NCBI GenBank assembly: GCA_958427975.1
Contig: CAUAEH010000009.1
Span: 1 to 47,391, forward strand
Reading direction: 5' to 3'
Length of the DNA: 47,391 nt
Origin: an uncultured Collinsella sp.
GTDB taxonomy: Bacteria > Actinomycetota > Coriobacteriia > Coriobacteriales > Coriobacteriaceae
Shown: positions 40,680 through 47,391 of the stretch, one piece after another
Layout: each line of letters opens with the position of its first letter
Position numbering within the stretch: the first letter of the stretch is position 1
The notes under the pieces: generated by a model
What the model saw: the letters and a program-made list of their open reading frames with translations, nothing else
What the model was told of the DNA's origin: nothing
Databases searched by the model: none
Translations under genes and position numbers: made by a program

Positions 40680-40739
40680 GTTGATTGGGGACAGACTTAA
40701 ATGCGTGAAAACGCTCATTTAAGTCTGTCCCCAATCAAC
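40680..40739. repeat. REP-like hairpin with 24-bp perfect arms and GGGGACAGAC core
   Basis: Bases 40680-40703 and 40716-40739 are exact reverse complements (24 bp) around a 12-nt loop CGTGAAAACGCT. It lies between ftsH (convergent side) and the start region of the aminotransferase. GGGGACAG is shared with the smaller REP-like hairpins of this window. Confidence 0.85.
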
Positions 40740-40747
40740 AAAAAGAA

Positions 40748-40779
40748 AAAGCCTCCGCAGGTTTCCCCGCGGAGGCTTT
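40748..40779 (-). terminator. Terminator of ftsH
   Basis: GCCTCCGC (40751-40758) pairs perfectly with GCGGAGGC (40769-40776), flanked by AAA and TTT. On the minus strand it is followed by TTTTTCTTTTTG. Confidence 0.95.
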
Positions 40780-40790
40780 CACCACAAAGA

Positions 40791-42929
40791 CTATTTGTCG
40801 TCGTCGGTGTCGGCGCCGGCATTGACGGCACAGTCATCGCCGGCATCATCGGATGCGGCTTCGGTATCCTCCTGCATAGCCGCCTGCGCAAATGCCGCGG
40901 CATCGGCCGCAAGCTCCTCCTCGCTCATGCGAGGCGCGCGCTTCTTGCTCGGCATGCCGGCAGCCTTGGCGTTGCGCTCCTCCTTGGCCGCCAGGATATC
41001 ACCCTCGCGCTCAAGGTAGGCATCCCACTCGTTGTCGAGCAGGGCATTCACGGCGTCACCCTCGACGGTCTCGCGCTCAAGCAGCACCTTCGCCATCAGA
41101 TCGAGCTGATCGCGACGGGCATCCAAGATCTCGACCGCACGACGATGGGCCTCGCGCATGATGCGCTGGACCTCAACATCGATGCGGCGCGCCGTCTCCT
41201 CGGAGTAATCCTGATGATCGGCATAGTCGCGGCCCAGGAACACTTGATGCTGCGCCTCGCCAAAGACCTGCGTTCCAAGCTCCTCGCTCATGCCCAGGCG
41301 CGTGACCATCTCGCGCGCCATCTTGGTCGCGCGCTCCAGATCGTTGCTCGCGCCCGACGTGATGTCGTCGCACATGAGTTCCTCGGCAACGCGGCCACCC
41401 AAGAACACGGCGAGCTCGTCGAGCATCTCGTTCTTGGTCTTGAGGAAGTGGTCCTCCTGCGGAAGCTGCAGCGTGTAGCCCAGCGCCTGACCGCGGCTGA
41501 CGATCGAAATCTTGTGAACCGGATCGGAATGCTCCAGGATGTGGCCCACCAGGGCGTGACCGCTCTCGTGGTAGGCAATCGTGGTGCGCTCGGCCTCGGT
41601 CATCACGCGACCCTTGCGCTGCGGACCGGCAATCACGCGCTCCATCGATTCCTCGACCTCGTCCATCGAGATCACGGAACGATGGCGGCGGGCAGCAAGC
41701 AGCGCAGACTCGTTGAGCAGATTTGCCAAATCGGCGCCGGTGAAGCCAACGGTCATCTGGGCGAGCTTCTCAAACTTCACGTCCTCGTCCATCGGCTTGT
41801 TCTCGGCATGCACGCGCAAGATCTGCTCGCGGCCCTTCACATCCGGACGGTCGACCGTAACCTGACGGTCAAAACGACCGGGACGCAGCAGCGCCGGATC
41901 CAGGATGTCGGGGCGGTTGGTGGCGGCGATCAGGATGACCGACTCGCTCTCCTCAAAACCGTCCATCTCGACCAGCAGCTGGTTGAGCGTCTGCTCGCGC
42001 TCGTCGTGACCGCCGCCCAAACCAGCTCCACGCTGACGTCCCACGGCATCGATCTCATCGATGAAGATGATCGACGGGGCCTGGGACTTGGCCTCCTTAA
42101 AGAGGTCACGCACACGGCTGGCGCCGACACCCACGAACATCTCGACAAAGTCGGAACCCGAGATGCTAAAGAACGGCACGCCCGCCTCGCCGGCAACGGC
42201 CTTGGCCAGCAGCGTTTTACCGGTGCCCGGAGGGCCCACCAGCAACACGCCGCGCGGGATCTTGGCGCCCAGCTTGCGATAGCGATCCGGATCGCTCAAA
42301 AAGTCACGGATCTCCTCGAGTTCCTCGACTGCCTCGTCCACGCCGGCAACGTCCTCGAACTTGACCTTGGGGCGCGTGGCCTCGTTGGTCTTGGCGTTGG
42401 TCTTGCCAAACTGCATGTTCCTGTTGTTGGCGCCCATCATCTGGCGCATAAAGTAGAACATGATGGCAATCAGGGCGATCGTCGGAAGCACGCTCATCGC
42501 CAGGTCACCCCAAAAATCGGGGTCATTGGTGTTGACGATGTACTTGGTATCGGGGTGCTCCGCCATAAGCTCGGCAAGCGAATCGGAGCCGACATAGGTC
42601 GAGGAGAAGCTCTTGAGCTCGCTCGTATCGCCCTTGTCCTTCTTCGTCTTCCAGTAATGACCCGTCACGCTTCCGTCTTGAACCGTATAGGTCAGATCTT
42701 CGACGCGATCCTGCTTGATGGCGTTGACCATCTCGCTCGTCGCGAGCTTTACGGTATTGCTGGAATTGGCAAAGCCGGAGCCCATGTTAAAGAAGGCGTA
42801 GCCCAGAAGCGCGCAAGCCAAAATAAAATACAGCCAGCCCGTACGCGTGGGCTTCTTGCCTCCGGGCATCCCCGGGATCTTAGGCTCCCGGGGAGTCTGG
42901 GAATTGTTATCGTTACGGTCGTCGGGCAT
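40791..42929 (-). CDS. ftsH: ATP-dependent zinc metalloprotease FtsH
   Basis: A 712-residue membrane AAA protease. Helix 1 (32-48) and helix 2 (142-161) flank an extracytoplasmic domain. The AAA part has Walker A GPPGTGKT (232-239), Walker B IIFIDEIDAVG and the SRH ATNRPDILDPALLRPGRFDR. The zinc site is HESGH (454-458). The C-terminal about 70 residues are acidic and Ala-rich. It degrades misfolded membrane proteins and regulatory substrates. The start lies one base after the hpt stop, so tilS-hpt-ftsH is probably co-transcribed, an arrangement widely conserved in Gram-positive bacteria. Confidence 0.98.
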   Translation of the reverse strand: MPDDRNDNNSQTPREPKIPGMPGGKKPTRTGWLYFILACALLGYAFFNMGSGFANSSNTVKLATSEMVNAIKQDRVEDLTYTVQDGSVTGHYWKTKKDKGDTSELKSFSSTYVGSDSLAELMAEHPDTKYIVNTNDPDFWGDLAMSVLPTIALIAIMFYFMRQMMGANNRNMQFGKTNAKTNEATRPKVKFEDVAGVDEAVEELEEIRDFLSDPDRYRKLGAKIPRGVLLVGPPGTGKTLLAKAVAGEAGVPFFSISGSDFVEMFVGVGASRVRDLFKEAKSQAPSIIFIDEIDAVGRQRGAGLGGGHDEREQTLNQLLVEMDGFEESESVILIAATNRPDILDPALLRPGRFDRQVTVDRPDVKGREQILRVHAENKPMDEDVKFEKLAQMTVGFTGADLANLLNESALLAARRHRSVISMDEVEESMERVIAGPQRKGRVMTEAERTTIAYHESGHALVGHILEHSDPVHKISIVSRGQALGYTLQLPQEDHFLKTKNEMLDELAVFLGGRVAEELMCDDITSGASNDLERATKMAREMVTRLGMSEELGTQVFGEAQHQVFLGRDYADHQDYSEETARRIDVEVQRIMREAHRRAVEILDARRDQLDLMAKVLLERETVEGDAVNALLDNEWDAYLEREGDILAAKEERNAKAAGMPSKKRAPRMSEEELAADAAAFAQAAMQEDTEAASDDAGDDCAVNAGADTDDDK

Positions 42930-42930
42930 C

Positions 42931-43479
42931 TTACGAATAAACCTCCGGTTTCAAAATGCCCAGATACGGAAGGTTACGATAGCGCTCGGCATAGTCGAGG
43001 CCGTAGCCCACCACAAAGGCATCGGGGCAATGGGTTCCAACATACTTGGGCGTGATGGCCGAGGTACGGTCCTCAACGTCCTTCCACAGGAAGGCGGCGA
43101 CCTCCAGAGAAGCGGGCTTGCGGCTCTCGAGGTTCTTCATCAGATACTTGAGCGTCAGGCCCGAGTCCAGAATGTCCTCGACGATCAGCACGTCGCGACC
43201 GCGGATGTCGATATCCAGGTCCTTAATGATACGCACGATACCCGAGGACTTCACACCGTCGCCATAGCTCGAAACAGCCATGAAATCGATGTTGGTCGGC
43301 AGCTCGATCTTGCGCATCAGGTCGCCCATAAAGACCACGGCGCCGCGCAGGACCGCAATCAGCACCAGATCCTTACCCGCGTAGTCGCGAGTAATCTGCT
43401 CGCCCAGGCGAGAGACGATACCGTCGATATCCTCCTGCGTAAACAGAACCTTCTCGATATCCGGATGTTGAGAAGCCAT
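42931..43479 (-). CDS. hpt: Hypoxanthine phosphoribosyltransferase
   Basis: A 182-residue purine-salvage enzyme making IMP or GMP from hypoxanthine or guanine and PRPP. The PRPP motif VLIVEDILDSGLTL is intact, as are VLRGAVVFMGDL, FMAVSSYGDG and the C-terminal VVGYGLDYAERYRNLPYLG. It lies between tilS (147 bases upstream) and ftsH (one base downstream), the usual Gram-positive order. The tilS-hpt gap has a GAATAGC/GCTATTC hairpin at its tilS end. Confidence 0.97.
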   Translation of the reverse strand: MASQHPDIEKVLFTQEDIDGIVSRLGEQITRDYAGKDLVLIAVLRGAVVFMGDLMRKIELPTNIDFMAVSSYGDGVKSSGIVRIIKDLDIDIRGRDVLIVEDILDSGLTLKYLMKNLESRKPASLEVAAFLWKDVEDRTSAITPKYVGTHCPDAFVVGYGLDYAERYRNLPYLGILKPEVYS

Positions 43480-43626
43480 GACAACCCTTTCTTGTGCTTA
43501 TCGCCCATACACCGCCGTATGGACGCGAACTTCACATTCTAGCAGCGCACGGGGTATATTTTCCAGCCCGTACGCCATCAGCGCGGGAATACCGTCAACG
43601 TCGCACAGAATAGCTGGCGTGGGACG

Positions 43627-45168
43627 CTATTCCGCATCGACCACACGAAGCAGATACGCCACGCGCGTTGCGGCCGTGCATTTAAAACGTTCGTCCGTGC
43701 GAACGCCTGCGACCCATACCACGGCACCTCCCGGAGCCGTTCTCACCACGGGAACGCCTGCGCGCTCAGAAACAGGAATACGAGCCTCGTTGAGTAGGTC
43801 GGATACCTTCTTACTTCGCCCACTCATGCCCAACGGACACATCACATCCCCCGGCACGGGACCGTCTACCCACAGACGCGCCAAACGCGCCTCGGCGGGA
43901 ATCTCCCCGCGCGAGCCGGCGAGCATCCGTTCGCTATCGCGATCGGCAAAGCCCAGCGTCGCGGCATCCACCATAGCGACCACCCCTCCGGCACCCGCAA
44001 GTTCGCGGGCACGGCGCACAATATCACACCCCGGCTCCACAGCCATCGGCTCTGCCACCAGGATGCGGCCCGCCCCCAGCGGCAATCGACCGGGAATGGT
44101 GACCCAATCGGCAACTAACCCCTCGCGCGCCGCCGGGGCCTTGAATGACAGCATGCCAAACTCCACGCGCGCATCGATTCCCGCCGGCAGCGTGACCGAA
44201 CCCGAGCCCTCGGCGACACAGGCGAGCACGCGCTCCACATGCCGCATCTCCGGGCGAGCGTCGGGGTCGATACGCTTAATTGCCAGTCGCACCATGCGCC
44301 GAGCAATCACCACCTCGGCCGCGGCCAGTCGGCGAGCGTCGAGGACCAGTGCGCCCACCGCCTCCTTACGCAGGCAGCTTCGAAACGCCTGTGCGGAAAG
44401 CTGGGAAAGAAAGGCATCCTCATCGCCTAAGATCTCGCAGGCGGCGCCAATCGTCTTGCAGACGCTCGCGTTGCGCTGCGCCACCACCGGCATCACTCGA
44501 TGGCGCACGTAGTTACGCAAGTACGACACGTCCTCGTTGCTCTCGTCCTCTCGCCACGGCTGACCATGCACCTGCAGATAGCCAACGAGCTCATCATGAG
44601 TCAGGTCGAGCAAGGGACGCACCACGATGTTCCTCCGGCGAGGAATGCTCGATAGGCCAGCGGGGCCCGAACCCTTAATCGCGTTCATCAAAAACGTTTC
44701 CGCCCGATCAGAAGACGTGTGCGCAGTGCAGATACGAGCCGCCGTTCGCGGTGCCCCCGTCTGGGCGCAGAGCTCGCGAACATACCTCCGCGCCGCGGCA
44801 TAGCGCACTTCGCGGGCAGCCGCCTCGATATTGCCCGATTCATCATCAAAATAGGCATGCTCAACACACAGCGGTAGACCATATTGCGCGCAGAGCTCAC
44901 GCACGAAGGCCTCGTCGCCATCGGATGCCTCGCCGCGCAGATGATGGTTCACGTGCAGCACGTGCAGTCGCTCACGCGCGATGGGGGCTACACCACGCCC
45001 ATCCAGAATATCCAACTTTGATGTGCACGCCATAAGGAGCAAAGCCGTCGAGTCCGCACCACCTGATACCATGAGCACCACGGGGGCAGCCGTCTGCCGC
45101 GTTGCCAGGGCTTTATCATCGGCCCACGACGCAGCATGGTGTCCATAATGCTGAGATACCGTTGGCAT
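43627..45168 (-). CDS. tilS: tRNA(Ile)-lysidine synthase
   Basis: A 513-residue enzyme that puts lysidine on C34 of tRNA-Ile(CAU), switching it from Met to Ile decoding. The PP-loop is VSGGADSTALL. Family words HVNHHLRGEASDGDE, AHTSSDRAETFLMNAIKGSG and NYVRHRVMPVV follow, and the C-terminal TilS domain ends with MSGRSKKVSDLLNEARIP. The ATG at 45168 has GAGGAGG upstream. It is essential in nearly all bacteria and is divergent from the YycJ-like gene. Confidence 0.96.
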   Translation of the reverse strand: MPTVSQHYGHHAASWADDKALATRQTAAPVVLMVSGGADSTALLLMACTSKLDILDGRGVAPIARERLHVLHVNHHLRGEASDGDEAFVRELCAQYGLPLCVEHAYFDDESGNIEAAAREVRYAAARRYVRELCAQTGAPRTAARICTAHTSSDRAETFLMNAIKGSGPAGLSSIPRRRNIVVRPLLDLTHDELVGYLQVHGQPWREDESNEDVSYLRNYVRHRVMPVVAQRNASVCKTIGAACEILGDEDAFLSQLSAQAFRSCLRKEAVGALVLDARRLAAAEVVIARRMVRLAIKRIDPDARPEMRHVERVLACVAEGSGSVTLPAGIDARVEFGMLSFKAPAAREGLVADWVTIPGRLPLGAGRILVAEPMAVEPGCDIVRRARELAGAGGVVAMVDAATLGFADRDSERMLAGSRGEIPAEARLARLWVDGPVPGDVMCPLGMSGRSKKVSDLLNEARIPVSERAGVPVVRTAPGGAVVWVAGVRTDERFKCTAATRVAYLLRVVDAE

Positions 45169-45216
45169 TTGCTTCCTCCTCTATTCGTTCGCACCCATTG
45201 TATCCTTTGGAATCTT

Positions 45217-46026
45217 ATGTCTCGTCTGCACCTTCATATCCTTGGCAGCGGCTCAAAAGGCAACTGCGCACTCATCGAAGGCCCCCGGGGCCTCATCATG
45301 ATTGACGACGGTCTTTCTCGCCGCGAGACATTAAAGCGCATGGCAGAACTGGGGCTCTCGGCAGACAACGTCTCGGCTCTTCTCATTACTCATGAGCATA
45401 GCGATCACATCAAGGGTCTCGATGTCTGGTGCAAGCACTGGCACGGCCCCCTCTTTGCCAGTAGGGGCACACTTTCGAGCAAAGAAAATCTTTCGCATCT
45501 GCCTGTCGAGGAATTCGATCCCGGTGACACCCTGTCCATTGCCGGCATCCACGTGCAAAGCTACTCAACATCACACGATGTCATCAATCCAGTCGGCTAT
45601 CGATTCGACGCCCTCGATGATTCCATCGGCTTTGCCACCGACACCGGAGAGCTATCGAGCCAAGCCATGAACACCCTCAAAGATTGTCGAGTCCTCGCGC
45701 TCGAAAGCAACCACGATGTGACCATGCTACGCAAGGGAGAATATCCCCGCTTTCTTCAGGAGCGCATCCTGTCTACAAGGGGACACCTCTCCAACGACCA
45801 AGCCGCCGAAGCCGCGCGCGAACTTGTTACCGAGCGCACCGAACAGCTCATTGCCATGCATATCAGCCAAGACAACAATCGTCCGAGCCTTACCGTCAAA
45901 AGCTATGCCAAAGCGCTAGCCGCATCCCTGGATGACGAGGTCGGCAGCTCCGCCACCCTTCTCCAAGGATCGCGAAAACTCTCGATACGCCCCGCAAGCC
46001 AGCATCGGCCAGCAACCATTCAATAG
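45217..46026 (+). CDS. YycJ/WalJ-like MBL-fold hydrolase
   Basis: A 269-residue metallo-beta-lactamase-fold protein. It begins LHILGSGSKGNCALIEG; metal ligands lie in THEHSDHIKGLD, TSHDVINPVGY, FATDTGELS and LESNHD. Gene-family members are putative 5'-3' exonuclease-like hydrolases linked to wall or replication control (walJ next to walRK), but no walRK lies here. The ATG at 45217 begins the fold; the ribosome site is weak, and a longer in-frame start at 45136 is unlikely because it overlaps divergent tilS. Confidence 0.9.
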   Translation: MSRLHLHILGSGSKGNCALIEGPRGLIMIDDGLSRRETLKRMAELGLSADNVSALLITHEHSDHIKGLDVWCKHWHGPLFASRGTLSSKENLSHLPVEEFDPGDTLSIAGIHVQSYSTSHDVINPVGYRFDALDDSIGFATDTGELSSQAMNTLKDCRVLALESNHDVTMLRKGEYPRFLQERILSTRGHLSNDQAAEAARELVTERTEQLIAMHISQDNNRPSLTVKSYAKALAASLDDEVGSSATLLQGSRKLSIRPASQHRPATIQ

Positions 46027-46040
46027 ACTGTCCTAGACAG

Positions 46041-46076
46041 CAAAAGGGGCCGGGAATCGCTTCCCAGCCCCTTTTG
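46041..46076. terminator. Bidirectional terminator between the MBL and hsp20 genes
   Basis: CAAAAGGGGCCGGGAA (46041-46056) pairs with TTCCCAGCCCCTTTTG (46061-46076) with one mismatch. U-rich ends occur on both strands, between convergent genes. Confidence 0.93.
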
Positions 46077-46108
46077 TTATCTTTTAATAGCGCAGAACAC
46101 CAACGAAG

Positions 46109-46540
46109 TTAGTCGATGGAGATCTTCGTAACGTTCTTCTTCTCGACGATCTTGGGAACCGTAACGGTCAGGATGCCGTCAGCGTACTTAGCCGAGAGGC
46201 CCTCGCTCGATGCGTCCTTAAGATACACGCCACGGGTCGCGCTGTACGAGCTGAACTCCTTCTGCAGGAAGTTCTTGCCCTCGTTCTCCTCGTCTTCCTC
46301 GACATTCACGCTAATGGACAGACGGCCCTCGTTAAGCTCGACATCGATATCGTCCTTGGCGACGCCGGTCAGATAAGCCTTGACCTCATAGCCATCGCCC
46401 TTATCCTCAACGTCAACGGGAAACGCCTTAGAAGCAATCGAGTTGTTCGCCAGGTCGCTCATATCATCAAACAGATCGAACAGCGAGCTTGCAGAGGGAC
46501 GAACGCCAAAAACCGAACGATAAGGAACCATGCTTGCCAT
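46109..46540 (-). CDS. Small heat-shock protein, Hsp20/alpha-crystallin family
   Basis: A 143-residue ATP-independent chaperone. The N-terminal arm (MASMVPYRSVFGVRPSASSL, FDLFDDMSDL) precedes an alpha-crystallin domain from about residue 40: FPVDVEDKGDGYEVKAYLTG, DDIDVELNEGRLSI, FSSYSATRGVYL and YADGILTVTVPK. It holds unfolding proteins in oligomers during heat or acid stress. The ATG at 46540 has AAGGAG eight bases upstream. The 280-base upstream region contains palindromes that look regulatory. Confidence 0.95.
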   Translation of the reverse strand: MASMVPYRSVFGVRPSASSLFDLFDDMSDLANNSIASKAFPVDVEDKGDGYEVKAYLTGVAKDDIDVELNEGRLSISVNVEEDEENEGKNFLQKEFSSYSATRGVYLKDASSEGLSAKYADGILTVTVPKIVEKKNVTKISID

Positions 46541-46653
46541 GTTTACCACTCCTTTATAGGACTGCCGAGTCATCTTCTAGGTGACTGGGACTTCTTTTGA
46601 CGCTCTTATATATGCCCACCCGGTGCTCATATATACATCGACTATAAAGTTTT

Positions 46654-46695
46654 TTGAGTCCACTACTATAAGCATATCTAAGTGCTTATGACTCA
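46654..46695. promoter_or_regulatory. Nested inverted repeats upstream of hsp20
   Basis: TGAGTC (46655-46660) mirrors GACTCA (46690-46695), and ATAAGCA (46668-46674) mirrors TGCTTAT (46683-46689). The order suggests a stress-regulator operator. TTGAGT and ACTCA resemble HspR half-sites, but the spacing differs. Nearby, GCTCTTATATATG and GCTCATATATAC (about 46599-46636) form an imperfect direct repeat. Confidence 0.45.
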
Positions 46696-46817
46696 GGTTT
46701 TAGGAAGGTTAAGGTTCTTTGAACCAGAGCTTAAAAAACGAGTATATCCACAGCTACAAATAACAAGGGGCTTACAATGAGCGCGTATACGTTGTTGGAA
46801 ACGAGCTAAAGGGCATC

Positions 46818-47285
46818 ATGGACGACCAAAACCAGAACAATATGTTTATGCCGACGCAGGGGGAAGATACTTCCGCGCAGCCGCCACGGTTCCATCGCCC
46901 CCACATCTCGCAAGAGCCCATTAATGATGCAGAGCCCGAGTATGTTACGAGAAATCGATATCAAACGCTCGAGGATGCCCAAACGGGACGTAAACATATG
47001 GGCGTCGCCTCGGGAGACCCCGTATATCTGAAAGACGCACCATTATCTAAAAACAGCGCAGCTAGTGATGAGCCGATGAAAGCATCCGCCACTCATCAAC
47101 AAAGAGGTCCTCGACCAAAGCAAACCTTGACGAATTCGGCTCGCTATCTCGAAACGCCAAAACAGGGAAAATCAATCTTCGTTTCGTCAAGTAAACGACG
47201 CAAGCAGCATCGACTGACAATCCTGCTTTTGATCATTGCGGTCATAGCAGTTGCCCTTGTTATTCGATTTATCTTCTTTAAATAA
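46818..47285 (+). CDS. Predicted tail-anchored membrane protein of unknown function
   Basis: A 155-residue protein. Residues 1-120 are polar, Gln/Pro/Asp-rich and probably disordered. A basic patch SSKRRKQHRL (about 123-132) leads into one strongly hydrophobic helix, LTILLLIIAVIAVALVIRFI, ending only three residues before the stop. That is a tail-anchored layout with the bulk in the cytoplasm. I do not recognise the family. The ATG at 46818 has AAAGGG upstream. It is preceded by an AT-rich region and followed by a terminator. Confidence 0.75.
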   Translation: MDDQNQNNMFMPTQGEDTSAQPPRFHRPHISQEPINDAEPEYVTRNRYQTLEDAQTGRKHMGVASGDPVYLKDAPLSKNSAASDEPMKASATHQQRGPRPKQTLTNSARYLETPKQGKSIFVSSSKRRKQHRLTILLLIIAVIAVALVIRFIFFK

Positions 47286-47353
47286 AGGCTCAATACCAAA
47301 AACGATAAGATCGTCTGATGTAATTGAGTCATTTATGCCCCGTAAACGCAAAA

Positions 47354-47380
47354 AAGGGGAGGCCGCGAGGCCTCCCCCTT
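47354..47380. terminator. Terminator at the right edge
   Basis: AAGGGGAGGCC-GCGA-GGCCTCCCCCTT is a strong stem with one bulged C. Preceding AAAAA gives a U-tail on the minus strand, so it may end a leftward gene beyond the window as well as the tail-anchored gene. Confidence 0.85.
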
Positions 47381-47391
47381 CTCAGTTCAAG

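Noticed and set aside
40701..43055. 784-codon plus-strand frame opposite ftsH
   Set aside because: It is a shadow of ftsH codon structure that starts inside a REP-like hairpin and has no ribosome site.
46654..46695. Canonical HspR (HAIR) or CIRCE operator at hsp20
   Set aside because: Half-sites similar to HAIR occur, but the spacing is far from 7 bases. CIRCE arms (TTAGCACTC/GAGTGCTAA) are absent.

Overview
The window is about 47.4 kb of high-GC (around 60 percent by eye) bacterial chromosome with densely packed genes, short intergenic gaps and Shine-Dalgarno-led starts. Gene content and style (sortase-type surface protein, TilS-Hpt-FtsH block, TadA fused to glycerate kinase, many sugar-PTS and LacI genes, recurrent TACAAT -10 boxes) suggest an actinobacterial gut commensal of the Coriobacteriia, most like Collinsella. 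That assignment is inference from recollection of gene sets; no database was searched. I see no prophage, insertion sequence with a transposase, CRISPR array or rRNA operon.

Layout. 1-1232: the end of a LANTG-anchored surface protein, the SRP (4.5S-type) RNA gene on the minus strand with a clear promoter, and four adjacent fold-back elements. 1233-7902: TadA-glycerate kinase fusion, tRNA-Ser(UGA), TetR regulator, LemA, IlvE, DedA, CysE. 8017-12721: heterodimeric ABC exporter pair with its MarR regulator, plus a small unknown protein. 13016-17666: nitroreductase, membrane protein of unknown function, a Fis-type regulator with a degenerate sigma-54-activator core, a YeiH-family exporter and a GntR regulator. 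17781-22874: GlmS with a palindromic operator, a LacI regulator, a HAD phosphatase and LarE.

23182-30697 is a sugar-utilisation locus read leftward: PTS EIIBC, a GatZ/KbaZ-family protein, a TalC-type transaldolase, split transketolase (N and C subunits) and PTS EIIA, with a LacI regulator divergent from it. The gene set implies uptake and phosphorylation of a ketose or sugar alcohol by the PTS, C4 epimerisation, and direct feeding into non-oxidative pentose-phosphate carbon shuffling. The GatZ-family gene has a leader with interleaved complementary segments that could form a pseudoknot or a two-state switch.

30827-47391: secreted non-specific nuclease, EF-G-like protein with eroded GTPase motifs, polar amino-acid ABC transporter, RlmCD-type rRNA methyltransferase, PHP phosphoesterase, class I aminotransferase, the tilS-hpt-ftsH block, YycJ-like MBL hydrolase, Hsp20 and a predicted tail-anchored protein.

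The strongest non-genic signal is the number of intergenic fold-backs. There are at least five short hairpins with a GGGACAG/CTGTCCC-type core, three of them near-identical copies, resembling REP elements. There are also several larger fold-backs of 80-210 nt, one with 34-bp perfect arms around an inner terminator-like hairpin.
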